A stretch of 10,173 nucleotides of DNA from Sphingomonas sp. (GCA_030824725.1 JAPJRE010000122.1:1-10173); one strand, 5' to 3'; shown: positions 1-6,246, counted from the first letter of the stretch. The notes: generated from the sequence alone by a model not told the origin. A program made the numbers and translations.

Positions 1-319
1 CCGCCCGCACCGGCATCGCGAGCAGGATGCGCTCGCCCTCCACCCGCGCCGGAACCACCGGCGTGCAGCCGGCATCCTCTCCCAGGGCAGCCCCCGTCGC
101 GAGCGAAATGCGCATATTGTGTAGCGGGCACGCCACCGCGTGTCCGTGGACGATCCCCGCGCTCAGCGGCCCGCCCTTGTGCGGACAACGGTCTACCAGC
201 GCAAAGACCTGGTCGTCATGGGTGCGGAACACCGCGACCGGCTCCCCGCCCAGCGTGAGCGTGCGGCTGCCCCGCAGCGGCAGGTCGGCGAGCGTGCCGA
301 TGTCGATCCAGTCGGTCAT
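1..319 (-). CDS. nirD: Assimilatory nitrite reductase small subunit NirD (3' end outside window)
   Basis: Small Rieske-type subunit of the cytoplasmic NADH-dependent nitrite reductase, partner of NirB. About 106 residues are visible, beginning MTDWIDIGTLADLPLRGSRT. A Rieske pattern is present: CPHKGG (Cys45, His47) and CPLHN (Cys64, His67), so both Cys-X-His / Cys-X2-His ligand pairs are there. NirD proteins are usually a little over 100 residues, so only a few C-terminal residues should be missing. The ATG at 319 is preferred because a GGAG lies 8 nt upstream. An alternative ATG at 325 overlaps the nirB stop as TGATG and would add only Met-Pro, but its GGAG would be only 2 nt away. Either way nirB and nirD are tightly linked and almost certainly cotranslated. 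Identity rests on the motif plus position directly after nirB. Confidence 0.93.
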   Translation of the reverse strand, partial: MTDWIDIGTLADLPLRGSRTLTLGGEPVAVFRTHDDQVFALVDRCPHKGGPLSAGIVHGHAVACPLHNMRISLATGAALGEDAGCTPVVPARVEGERILLAMPVRA

Positions 320-324
320 GGGCA

Positions 325-2826
325 TCACTCCGCGGCGGCGAGCAGGGGCTGGTGGAGACCGGCATCGGCGCCGGCGACGCGATCGGCCCAGGGGTCGTCC
401 TGGCTGAAGGATTGCGAGTGCCAGAAGCGCGCGGCGAGGGCGTCGCGACCCTCTTCGTCCTCCACCACCCGCGCCTTCACATAGCCGAGCCCGACGCGCT
501 CGATCCACGGCGCGGTCCGCTCCAGATAGCGCGCCTCCTCGCGATAGAGCTGCACGAAGGCGGCGGCGAAGTGCATCGCCTCCTCCTCGGTCGTCACCTT
601 CACCAGCAGGTCGGTGGCGCGGACATGGATGCCGCCATTGCCGCCGACATGTAGTTCGTAGCCCGAGTCGACGCACACCACGCCGAAATCCTTGATCGTC
701 GCCTCGGCGCAGTTCCGCGGGCAGCCGGAAACCGCCATCTTGAACTTGTGCGGCATCCAGCTGCCCCAGAAGCCGCGCTCCAGCTTGATGCCGAGCCCGG
801 TCGAATCCTGGGTACCGAAGCGGCACCATTCGGAACCGACACAGGTCTTCACCGTGCGCAGCGCCTTGGCATAGGCATGGCCCGAGACCATCCCCGCCGC
901 GTTCAGATCGGCCCAGACGGCGGGCAGATCCTCCTTGCGGATGCCGAAGATATCCAGCCGCTGGCCGCCGGTGACCTTCACCATCGGCGCGTTGTACTTC
1001 TCCACCACATCGGCGATCGCGCGCAGTTCCTTCGGGGTGGTGACGCCGCCCCACATGCGCGGGACCACCGAATAGGTGCCGTCCTTCTGGATGTTGGCGT
1101 GCAGCCGCTCGTTGACATAGCGGCTCTGCTGGTCGTCGACATAGTCGCCCGGAAGCGCGCAGAGCAGATAATAGTTGAGCGCCGGGCGGCACGAGGAACA
1201 GCCGTCCGGCGTCGACCAGTGCAGCGTCTGCATCACCTCGGGAATGGCGCGCATGCCCTGCTCGACGATCGCGCGACGCACCTCGTCATGGCCGTAGCTG
1301 GTGCATTTGCACATCGTCTTGGGGCCGGCCTGGACGCCGTCCTCCCCCAGCGTCAGCGCGAGCAGTTGCTCGACGATGCCAGTGCACGATCCGCAGCTCG
1401 CCGAGGCCTTGCACCCGGCCCGCACCGCATCGAGGCTGCACGCACCCCCGGCGATCGTGGCCACGACCTGCCCCTTGGAGACGCCGTTGCAGCCGCAGAT
1501 CTCGGCATCGTCCGAGAGCGCTGCAACGGCCGCCTTAGGGTCCGCCAGCCCCCCTCCCGAGGCGAAGGCCTGGCCGTAGATCAGCACGTCGCGGATGGGG
1601 GCAACGTCCTCGCCCTTCTTGAGGAGATCGAAATACCAGCCGCCGTCGCCCGTGTCGCCGAACAGCACCGCGCCGATGATGCGATCGTCCTTCAGCACCA
1701 CGCGCTTGTAGATGCCGCGCGCCGCGTCGCGCAGGACGATGTCCTCGCAGCCTTCGCCGCCGGAGAAGTCGCCCGCCGAAAACACGTCGAGCCCGGCGAC
1801 CTTCAGCTTGGTCGAGGTGACCGAGCCGCGATAGGGGTTGGCGCGCCCTACCAGCCCGTCGGCGAGGCTGCGGCACATGTCCCACAAGGGCGCCACCAGC
1901 CCATAGCATTGCCCGTCATGCTCGACACATTCGCCTACCGCGAGCACGTCCGCATCGCTGGTCACCATATGGTCGTCGACCTGGATGCCGCGCCCCACCG
2001 CCAGCCCCGCCTCGCGCGCCAGCTTCACCGAGGGGCGAATGCCGACCGCCATCACCACCAGCTTGGCCGGAATGACGCGACCGTCCTTGAGCTGCACGCC
2101 CTCGACCTTGTCCTCGCCGAGAATCGCGGCAGTATCGGCGCCGGTGAGGATCGTCTGCCCGCGCGCCTCGAGCGCCGACTTGAGCAGCCAGCCGGCCGCC
2201 TCGTCGAGCTGGCGTTCCATCAGCGTCGGCATCAGGTGGAGCACGGTGACCTTCATCCCGCGCAGGGTGAGGCCGTGCGCCGCCTCCAGCCCGAGCAGCC
2301 CGCCGCCGATCACCACCGCGTCGCCGCCCTCGCCCGCCGCCGCGAGCATCGCGTCGACATCGGCCATGTCGCGGAAGCTGATGACGCCGGCCAGCCCGTG
2401 CCCCGGCACCGGGATGATGAACGGATCGGAGCCGGTGGCGATCAGCAGCTTGTCATAGCGGGTGACGCGGCCCGAACGCGCGGTGACGGTGCGCGCGACG
2501 CGATCGATCGCCACCACCGGATCGCCGGCGACCAGCTCGATGCCGTGCTGCGCATACCAGGCATGATCGTTGATCACGATCTCCTGGAACGTCTTCTCGC
2601 CCGCCAGCACCGGCGACAGCATGATCCGGTTGTAGTTCACATGCGGCTCGGCGCCGAAGATGGTGACGCGAAAGCGCGTGCCGTCGCGTGCCAGCAGTTC
2701 CTCCACCGCGCGGCATCCGGCCATGCCGTTGCCGATGACGACGAGATGCTCGCGGGCTTCGGCGGGTGCCGTCGCCTGTGCGGGGCTGTCGTCGGCCAGG
2801 GTCGTGCCGGGGTCGAGAAACTCCAT
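325..2826 (-). CDS. nirB: Assimilatory nitrite reductase large subunit NirB, NADH-dependent
   Basis: Reduces nitrite to ammonium with NADH in the cytoplasm; 833 residues, usual for NirB. The order is as in the family: an N-terminal FAD/NAD(P) oxidoreductase module with GNGMAG at about 32-37 and the NAD-binding GGGLLGLE at about 174-181; a BFD-like [2Fe-2S] region with CGC at 444-446 and CGSC at 478-481; a second cysteine cluster (CKC 506-508, CSSC 543-546); then the nitrite/sulfite reductase half-domain and the siroheme/[4Fe-4S] ligands CVGSEWC (Cys662, Cys668) and GCPRNC (Cys702, Cys706). All expected ligands are present. The start at 2826 (MEFLDPGTT) is chosen because GGAG at 2835-2838 is correctly spaced. 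The frame stays open to an ATG at 2928, but those extra 34 codons run through the leader terminator and are not expected to be translated. nirD follows directly. Expression is probably gated by the leader described separately. Confidence 0.96.
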   Translation of the reverse strand: MEFLDPGTTLADDSPAQATAPAEAREHLVVIGNGMAGCRAVEELLARDGTRFRVTIFGAEPHVNYNRIMLSPVLAGEKTFQEIVINDHAWYAQHGIELVAGDPVVAIDRVARTVTARSGRVTRYDKLLIATGSDPFIIPVPGHGLAGVISFRDMADVDAMLAAAGEGGDAVVIGGGLLGLEAAHGLTLRGMKVTVLHLMPTLMERQLDEAAGWLLKSALEARGQTILTGADTAAILGEDKVEGVQLKDGRVIPAKLVVMAVGIRPSVKLAREAGLAVGRGIQVDDHMVTSDADVLAVGECVEHDGQCYGLVAPLWDMCRSLADGLVGRANPYRGSVTSTKLKVAGLDVFSAGDFSGGEGCEDIVLRDAARGIYKRVVLKDDRIIGAVLFGDTGDGGWYFDLLKKGEDVAPIRDVLIYGQAFASGGGLADPKAAVAALSDDAEICGCNGVSKGQVVATIAGGACSLDAVRAGCKASASCGSCTGIVEQLLALTLGEDGVQAGPKTMCKCTSYGHDEVRRAIVEQGMRAIPEVMQTLHWSTPDGCSSCRPALNYYLLCALPGDYVDDQQSRYVNERLHANIQKDGTYSVVPRMWGGVTTPKELRAIADVVEKYNAPMVKVTGGQRLDIFGIRKEDLPAVWADLNAAGMVSGHAYAKALRTVKTCVGSEWCRFGTQDSTGLGIKLERGFWGSWMPHKFKMAVSGCPRNCAEATIKDFGVVCVDSGYELHVGGNGGIHVRATDLLVKVTTEEEAMHFAAAFVQLYREEARYLERTAPWIERVGLGYVKARVVEDEEGRDALAARFWHSQSFSQDDPWADRVAGADAGLHQPLLAAAE

Positions 2827-2844
2827 CCGCTTCGCTCCAAAACG

Positions 2845-2901
2845 AAAAAAGCCGCCATCCGGCGCCCGGATCTTGCGAACCGAGCGCTGGATGGCGGCTT
2901 T
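2845..2901 (-). terminator. Intrinsic terminator in the nirB leader (antitermination target)
   Basis: Read on the minus strand, a perfect 13-bp stem AAAGCCGCCATCC / GGATGGCGGCTTT encloses, after one A-C mismatch, a further 8-bp stem (GCGCTCGG / CCGGGCGC with one G-U) and a 10-nt loop. The 3' arm runs into six T (2845-2850). The structure ends only 18 nt before the nirB start codon, so it sits in the 5' untranslated leader and not at the end of a gene. That placement, plus the upstream paired hairpins and a nasT gene nearby, indicates conditional termination relieved by NasT. The structure is read directly; its regulation is inferred from NasR/NasT systems. Confidence 0.9.
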
Positions 2902-2907
2902 GCCATC
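2890..2907 (-). promoter_or_regulatory. Antiterminator-type hairpin overlapping the 5' arm of the nirB terminator
   Basis: Minus-strand GATGGC / GCCATC form a 6-bp stem around the hexaloop AAAGCC, with A at position 1 and G at position 4. The 3' half of this hairpin is part of the 5' arm of the terminator, so the two structures exclude each other. The narK leader has the same loop in the same place. In EutV-type ANTAR targets the second recognition hairpin overlaps the terminator in this way; here it could be a third NasT site or a simple antiterminator. Confidence 0.6.
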
Positions 2908-2914
2908 AACAGGA

Positions 2915-2974
2915 CCACGTTTGCCCATCTTCGGGCTGGCGTGGCTATGTGCGAAGGACAGCCTTGTCCTTCGC
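2915..2974 (-). promoter_or_regulatory. Two-hairpin ANTAR (NasT) recognition motif in the nirB leader
   Basis: The first hairpin (2951-2974) has a perfect 9-bp stem GCGAAGGAC / GTCCTTCGC and hexaloop AAGGCU, matching the A1/G4 loop rule of ANTAR-binding RNAs. After a 6-nt linker (2945-2950) a second hairpin (2915-2944) has an outer stem CCACG / CGTGG, a 3x3 internal loop, an inner stem GCCC / GGGC and hexaloop GAAGAU, which keeps G4 but has G at position 1. The pair begins a few nucleotides after the predicted transcription start and lies 13 nt upstream of the terminator stem. The likely ligand is the NasT encoded at 7552-8136. Confidence 0.75.
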
Positions 2975-2979
2975 GTTGC

Positions 2980-3008
2980 AACATAAACCGATTCGCGGAA
3001 CCGCTCAA
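2980..3008 (-). promoter_or_regulatory. Candidate sigma70-type promoter of nirBD
   Basis: The minus strand shows TTGAGC (3003-3008), a 17-nt spacer and TATGTT (2980-2985). Each box matches the consensus at four of six positions. A start about 7 nt downstream would place the first leader hairpin at the very 5' end of the transcript, as expected for an antitermination leader. No clear sigma54 (GG-N10-GC) promoter was seen. The call rests on spacing and geometry. Confidence 0.45.
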
Positions 3009-3018
3009 GCGATTCCGC
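2995..3018. repeat. Interrupted palindrome spanning the nirB -35 box
   Basis: GCGGAA and TTCCGC are separated by 12 bp, with an inner GCT / AGC pair that continues the symmetry. It lies immediately after the porin stop codon and covers the candidate -35 box of nirB. It may be an operator for a nitrogen regulator, or a hairpin marking the 3' end of the porin message; no T-run follows it on either strand. Confidence 0.35.
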
Positions 3019-4224
3019 TCAATAGCTCCAATCCAGCTGCAGCCAGAACTTGCTGGTGTCGGTTGCCAGCCGATCGGCTTGGTACAGGGCATAGCGCGCC
3101 GACAGCAGCGTCTTCTTCACCTTCACCGTCGCGAGCAGGTCGATCTCGTCGCCATAATGCTGGCCCAGCCGGTCGCTCTCGAAGCGGTGCCAGGTCGCCT
3201 GCAGCGTCAGCGCGTCCACCCTGCCCAGCTTCTTCCAGCCATAGCCGCCGCCGGCATAGAGGTCGCGCACGCCATTGGCCGGGGTGGTCAGGAACTTGTC
3301 GGCCCAGCCCTGGAACTTGAAGTTGGTGCCGAGCGGCGTCTGGAAGCTGGTGAGCGCAGCGCCCTTATCTGCGCCCAGCACCTCATAGCCGGTGTTCAGC
3401 TTCCAGCCGCGCACGTCCAGCGTGGCGTCCACCAGCCAATAGTCAGCGGTGTAGCGGTTGGGGTTGCGGTGATAGTCCGACTGGGTCGCCCAACTGAGCT
3501 GGTAACCCAGCTTCACCTTCGGCCCAAGCGCGCGGCTGCCCGCCAGCCGCGCGCCATAGGTCTGGCTGGCGAGGCGATAGCCCTGCACCTCCGCCTCGTC
3601 CTGGTCGACCAGATAGGCAAAGCCGGTCAGCGTGCCGATCGGCGTTGCCGCCGAGAGATTGGCGAACACATTGTCACCGCCCACGCCCCGCTGGCGCGCG
3701 CCGCGCCCGTCGGTGCCCCAGATGGTCCGCACGTCCCAGGCATAGGTGAGGTCGAGCTTCACGCGCTTCAGCGGCGCCAGCTCCGCGCGCACCGCGTCGA
3801 AGGTCTGGGCGTTGTTGCGAAAGGCGACATTGCCGACGAAGCGCTCGTCATCGAGCGCGATGCGCTGGCGTCCCGCCGTCACCGTCAGCGGCTTGGTGCG
3901 GTATTGCAGCTGCGCGCGGTAGATGGCGACGTCCTGCGGATCGGCGACCAGCGGCCGGGTCGCGGCCCCGTGCAGCCCGTCATGATAGTCGCCGACCAGC
4001 GCGAGATTGCCCTGCGCCTCGCCCAGCGCCGCCCAGGGGCCCTGGCTGAGTTCGGCACCGGCGCGCACGCGCAACGTCCAGGCATCGGCCGACGGGTCGA
4101 GCCCGTCCTGCTCGACATGCTCGTAGCGCGAGCGCGCCTCGATCAGTGGCTTCACCGCGATGTCCTGGGCGCAAGCGGGTCCGGCGGCGGCCAGCGCGGC
4201 CGCCGTGTAGAAGATGGTTCGCAT
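3019..4224 (-). CDS. Outer-membrane porin, alginate-export-like beta-barrel
   Basis: 401 residues with a short signal peptide (MRTIFYTAAALAAAGPACAQ, likely cut after Ala-Gln) followed by many alternating polar/hydrophobic strands and short turns. It ends in an aromatic residue (LQLDWSY), as outer-membrane barrels do. The style (VTAGRQRIALDDERFVGN, DYHRNPNRYTADYWLVD, GWADKFLTTPANGVRDLY) matches the alginate export family of porins common in Sphingomonas. Sitting between narK and nirB, it probably lets nitrate or nitrite across the outer membrane and not alginate; that substrate is inferred from context. The start at 4224 is chosen for the signal peptide and a GGGGGA 5 nt upstream; an in-frame start at 4311 would overlap narK and add a non-signal leader. 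It follows narK by 55 nt and is probably cotranscribed with it. Confidence 0.85.
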   Translation of the reverse strand: MRTIFYTAAALAAAGPACAQDIAVKPLIEARSRYEHVEQDGLDPSADAWTLRVRAGAELSQGPWAALGEAQGNLALVGDYHDGLHGAATRPLVADPQDVAIYRAQLQYRTKPLTVTAGRQRIALDDERFVGNVAFRNNAQTFDAVRAELAPLKRVKLDLTYAWDVRTIWGTDGRGARQRGVGGDNVFANLSAATPIGTLTGFAYLVDQDEAEVQGYRLASQTYGARLAGSRALGPKVKLGYQLSWATQSDYHRNPNRYTADYWLVDATLDVRGWKLNTGYEVLGADKGAALTSFQTPLGTNFKFQGWADKFLTTPANGVRDLYAGGGYGWKKLGRVDALTLQATWHRFESDRLGQHYGDEIDLLATVKVKKTLLSARYALYQADRLATDTSKFWLQLDWSY

Positions 4225-4241
4225 GAAAGTCCCCCGAAACG

Positions 4242-4269
4242 GGGCGGCGCGGCTGTTACCGCGCCGCCC
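4242..4269 (-). promoter_or_regulatory. Strong hairpin between narK and the porin gene
   Basis: A perfect 11-bp, almost pure G+C stem (GGGCGGCGCGG / CCGCGCCGCCC) closes the hexaloop UAACAG. It starts 10 nt after the narK stop and ends 17 nt before the porin start. No T-run follows, so it is not a normal intrinsic terminator. It could protect the upstream narK message from 3' exonucleases, mark a processing site that sets different narK and porin levels, or be a weak attenuator. Confidence 0.6.
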
Positions 4270-4279
4270 TCCCCTCCGA

Positions 4280-5527
4280 TCAGATGCGCGCGCCGCTGGT
4301 CCAGCGGGCACGCCACGAGGCCTTGACCAGCATCAGGCCGAGCAGCGCGAGCAGCGCCAGCCCGGCGAAGATCAGAAAGCCCGGCGCGAAGCTGCCCGCC
4401 AGCTGCTTGGCGAGACCCAGCGAGGACGCGAGGTAGAAGCCGCCGATGCCCCCGGCCATGCCGACCAGCCCGGTCATCACGCCGATCTCCGCCTGGAAGC
4501 GCTGCGGCACCAGCTGGAACACCGATCCGTTGCCGGTGCCCAGCGCCAGCATCGCGACGACGAAGCAGCCGAGCGCCATCGGCAGCGTGGGCGCAACGCT
4601 CACCCCCGCCAGCGCGGCGGCGGCAATCAGGAACACGCCCGTCAGCGCCTTCACGCCGCCGATCCGGTCCGCAAGCGCGCCGCCCAGCGGCCGCACGAGC
4701 GATCCGGCGAACACGCAGGCCGCCGTGCAATAGCCCGCGACGATGGTGCTCAGCTTGAACTGGTCGGTGAAATAGATCGGCAGCGATGCCGCCAGCCCGA
4801 CGAACCCGCCGAAGGTGACGGCGTAGAAGCCCATCAGCCACCAGGCGTCCGCCGACTTCAGCGGGTGGAGATATTCCACCAGCGTCTTCGGCGCCGGTGC
4901 GTTGGGTGCGTCCTTGGCCATCGCCAGGTAGAGCAGGAAGACGATGGCGAGCGGGATGCAGGCCAGCCCCAGCACCGCATTCCAGCCGAACAGCTTGGCG
5001 AGCGCGGGCGCGAACAGTGCGGCGAGCACGGTACCCGAATTGCCCATGCCCGCCAGCCCCATCGCCTTACCCTGATGCTCGGCGGGGTACCAGCGGCTGG
5101 CGAGCGGCAGCGCGATCGCGAAGCTCGCGCCCGCAAAGCCCAGGATGACGCCCAGCGCCAGCGTGCCGCCAAAGCTGTTCACGCCCAGCAGGTACGCCCA
5201 GAGCAGCCCGCCGATGACGATGATCTGGCTGATCGCACCCGAGCGCTTCGGCCCGATCCGGTCCACCAGCAGGCCGTTGACGACCCGGAGGAAGGCGCCA
5301 GCAAGCGTCGGCGTCGCTACCATCAGACCTTTCTGCGCAGCGGTGAGATGCAGCGTCTTGGCGATGTCGGGCGCGAGCGGCCCGAGCAGCACCCACACCA
5401 TGAAGGCGAGGTCGAAATAGAGGAACGCGGCGACCAGAGTCGGCCAATGCCCGCTGCGCCAGAAGCTGCCGTCGCTTGCCTTGATGGCCCTTGTACCCAC
5501 GCTTCGATCCAGAAATGCCGTTGCCAT
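4280..5527 (-). CDS. narK: Nitrate/nitrite transporter, NarK/NasA-type major facilitator
   Basis: Inner-membrane nitrate/nitrite carrier of 415 residues with about 12 hydrophobic segments, the size of a single NarK domain. The two glycine-rich nitrate signatures of the family are visible: GMGNSGT in the first half (after the LASRWYPAEHQGKAMGLA loop) and GLVGMAGGIGGF in the second half. The N-terminal SFWRSGHWPTLVAAFLYFDLAFMVWVLLG is typical. The start at 5527 (MATAFLDRSV) has a GGGGAAG 5 nt upstream; the frame is open to 5590, but that extension passes through the leader terminator. With NirBD downstream and no respiratory nitrate reductase in view, an assimilatory uptake role is likely. A role in nitrite export cannot be excluded from sequence. 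Its leader carries its own NasT-type gate. Confidence 0.92.
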   Translation of the reverse strand: MATAFLDRSVGTRAIKASDGSFWRSGHWPTLVAAFLYFDLAFMVWVLLGPLAPDIAKTLHLTAAQKGLMVATPTLAGAFLRVVNGLLVDRIGPKRSGAISQIIVIGGLLWAYLLGVNSFGGTLALGVILGFAGASFAIALPLASRWYPAEHQGKAMGLAGMGNSGTVLAALFAPALAKLFGWNAVLGLACIPLAIVFLLYLAMAKDAPNAPAPKTLVEYLHPLKSADAWWLMGFYAVTFGGFVGLAASLPIYFTDQFKLSTIVAGYCTAACVFAGSLVRPLGGALADRIGGVKALTGVFLIAAAALAGVSVAPTLPMALGCFVVAMLALGTGNGSVFQLVPQRFQAEIGVMTGLVGMAGGIGGFYLASSLGLAKQLAGSFAPGFLIFAGLALLALLGLMLVKASWRARWTSGARI

Positions 5528-5562
5528 GATGACTTCCCCAATGCCGATCTGAAAAGGACAAG

Positions 5563-5616
5563 AAAAAAGCCGCTCGCCGGACGTTCGCATGGAAGCGAAA
5601 TCCGGTCAGCGGCTTT
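5563..5616 (-). terminator. Intrinsic terminator in the narK leader (antitermination target)
   Basis: The minus strand has a 9-bp stem AAAGCCGCT / AGCGGCTTT, a 2x2 internal mismatch, a 4-bp CCGG / CCGG stem and an apical TTCGC / GCGAA hairpin, followed by six T (5563-5568). It ends about 35 nt before the narK start codon. The outer stem begins with the same AAAGCCGC as the nirB terminator, although the rest differs. It is a leader terminator and not a gene-end terminator, because the upstream gene stops 136 nt earlier and promoter-like boxes lie between. Confidence 0.88.
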
Positions 5617-5620
5617 GCTG
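5607..5620 (-). promoter_or_regulatory. Antiterminator-type hairpin overlapping the 5' arm of the narK terminator
   Basis: Minus-strand CAGC / GCTG form a 4-bp stem around the hexaloop AAAGCC (A1, G4), identical in loop and placement to the hairpin at 2890-2907 in the nirB leader. Its 3' arm and loop are part of the terminator 5' arm, so the two folds compete. The stem is short, and stability would depend on protein binding. Confidence 0.5.
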
Positions 5621-5630
5621 CGTTCAGAGG

Positions 5631-5685
5631 GGGAGGCAGGCCCCGGCGTTGGGGTGCCCTCCCGATGGGCGCGCATCCTTGCGCG
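5631..5685 (-). promoter_or_regulatory. Two-hairpin ANTAR (NasT) recognition motif in the narK leader
   Basis: The first hairpin (5670-5685) is CGCGC / GCGCG around hexaloop AAGGAU. A 6-nt linker follows (5664-5669), then a second hairpin (5631-5663) with stem GGGAGG..CA / TGCCTCCC (one bulged G) and inner stem CCCC / GGGG around hexaloop AACGCC. Both loops have A1 and G4, and the linker length equals that in the nirB leader. The first loops of the two leaders share AAGG. This is the cleaner of the two copies. The likely ligand is NasT from 7552-8136. Confidence 0.8.
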
Positions 5686-5693
5686 ACTCGGAG

Positions 5694-5722
5694 ATCATCG
5701 CGCGAAATTAGAATTGCTGCAA
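5694..5722 (-). promoter_or_regulatory. Candidate promoter of narK
   Basis: The minus strand shows TTGCAG (5717-5722), a 17-nt spacer and GATGAT (5694-5699). The -10 box is weak, but the layout mirrors nirB: transcription would start just before the first recognition hairpin, giving a leader of roughly 160 nt. The weak core suggests an activator may be needed. Confidence 0.35.
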
Positions 5723-5725
5723 GCG

Positions 5726-5744
5726 CGAAGTTCTAGCTGCTTCG
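5726..5744. repeat. Inverted repeat upstream of the narK -35 box
   Basis: CGAAG and CTTCG arms are separated by 9 bp, ending 3 bp from the candidate -35 box and 8 bp from the stop codon of the upstream gene. It could be an activator site or a weak hairpin at the end of the upstream message; there is no T-run to make it a terminator. Confidence 0.25.
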
Positions 5745-5751
5745 TGGCGCT

Positions 5752-6246
5752 TCAGGTGACCCAGCTTCCGACGCACGTTGCAGACCACGCCGCACCGCTC
5801 CTCCGCGCGACACAGAACATGCCATAGCCGAACCCGCCGGCACCGTCCCGGAACGAAACTTCGGTAACGGCGATGCGGCCGTCACTGGAAAAGACTGGGC
5901 TGGTGAACGACGTATGTTGCACATGCCCTTCCGCGTCCTTCCGGACCGCGGGCACGGATGCCGGAACACAGACCGGTCTATAGGCCTCCACCGCATACAA
6001 ACGCTGTCTGCCAGCAAGATCCTCGAACTCCGCGGATTTCAGCGGCAGGTCTGCCCTATAGTCTGCGTGAAACTCTCGCAGGTCGGCGGCACGGGAAGAC
6101 GATACGATGTTGCGCGGATAGGCCGGCACGCTGCTCTTGATCGCCGCAGTATAGGCGGCCTCCAGAACACGGCAGGTTTGGCCTAATCCAGCATTCTCAT
6201 CCGGAATCGACGCAGCGGCAAGCAGCATGATCTGCGCAATCGGCAT
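5752..6246 (-). CDS. Small hypothetical protein, possibly exported
   Basis: 164 residues, not recognised. The start is well bounded because an in-frame TAA lies directly before the ATG at 6246, although no good ribosome binding site is seen; Met7 is an alternative start. The N-terminus MPIAQIMLLAAASIPDENAG contains a short hydrophobic run that might be a weak signal peptide. Four cysteines (about 25, 93, 145 and 158) would fit two disulfides outside the cytoplasm. The C-terminal part (SPVFSSDGRIAVTEVSFR..GGFGYGMFCVARR.GAAW.ATCVGSW) reads as beta strands ending in a tryptophan-rich tail, a style seen in many small Sphingomonadaceae proteins. Its G+C (about 60%) is lower than the flanking genes, so it may be a later arrival. 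Nothing links it to nitrogen metabolism except position. Confidence 0.6.
   Translation of the reverse strand: MPIAQIMLLAAASIPDENAGLGQTCRVLEAAYTAAIKSSVPAYPRNIVSSSRAADLREFHADYRADLPLKSAEFEDLAGRQRLYAVEAYRPVCVPASVPAVRKDAEGHVQHTSFTSPVFSSDGRIAVTEVSFRDGAGGFGYGMFCVARRSGAAWSATCVGSWVT

Noticed and set aside
2845..2901. Terminator upstream of nirB as the end of the porin message only
   Set aside because: It lies more than 100 nt beyond the porin stop, after promoter-like boxes and the paired hairpins, and just before the nirB ribosome binding site; it also has a matching counterpart in the narK leader.
4242..4269. Hairpin after narK as an ordinary terminator
   Set aside because: The stem is strong but is followed by CGTTTCGGGG and not a T-run, and a same-strand gene starts 17 nt later.
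748..4326. Very long plus-strand open frame of 1192 codons
   Set aside because: It is antisense to nirB and the porin in GC-rich DNA; its translation is Arg/His/Ala-rich low-complexity text with no family resemblance, while the minus strand encodes clear conserved proteins.
4214..5827. Plus-strand open frame of 537 codons over narK
   Set aside because: A mirror of the narK coding strand, rich in Arg, Gln and Glu, covering both the narK gene and its leader; no credible start or domain.
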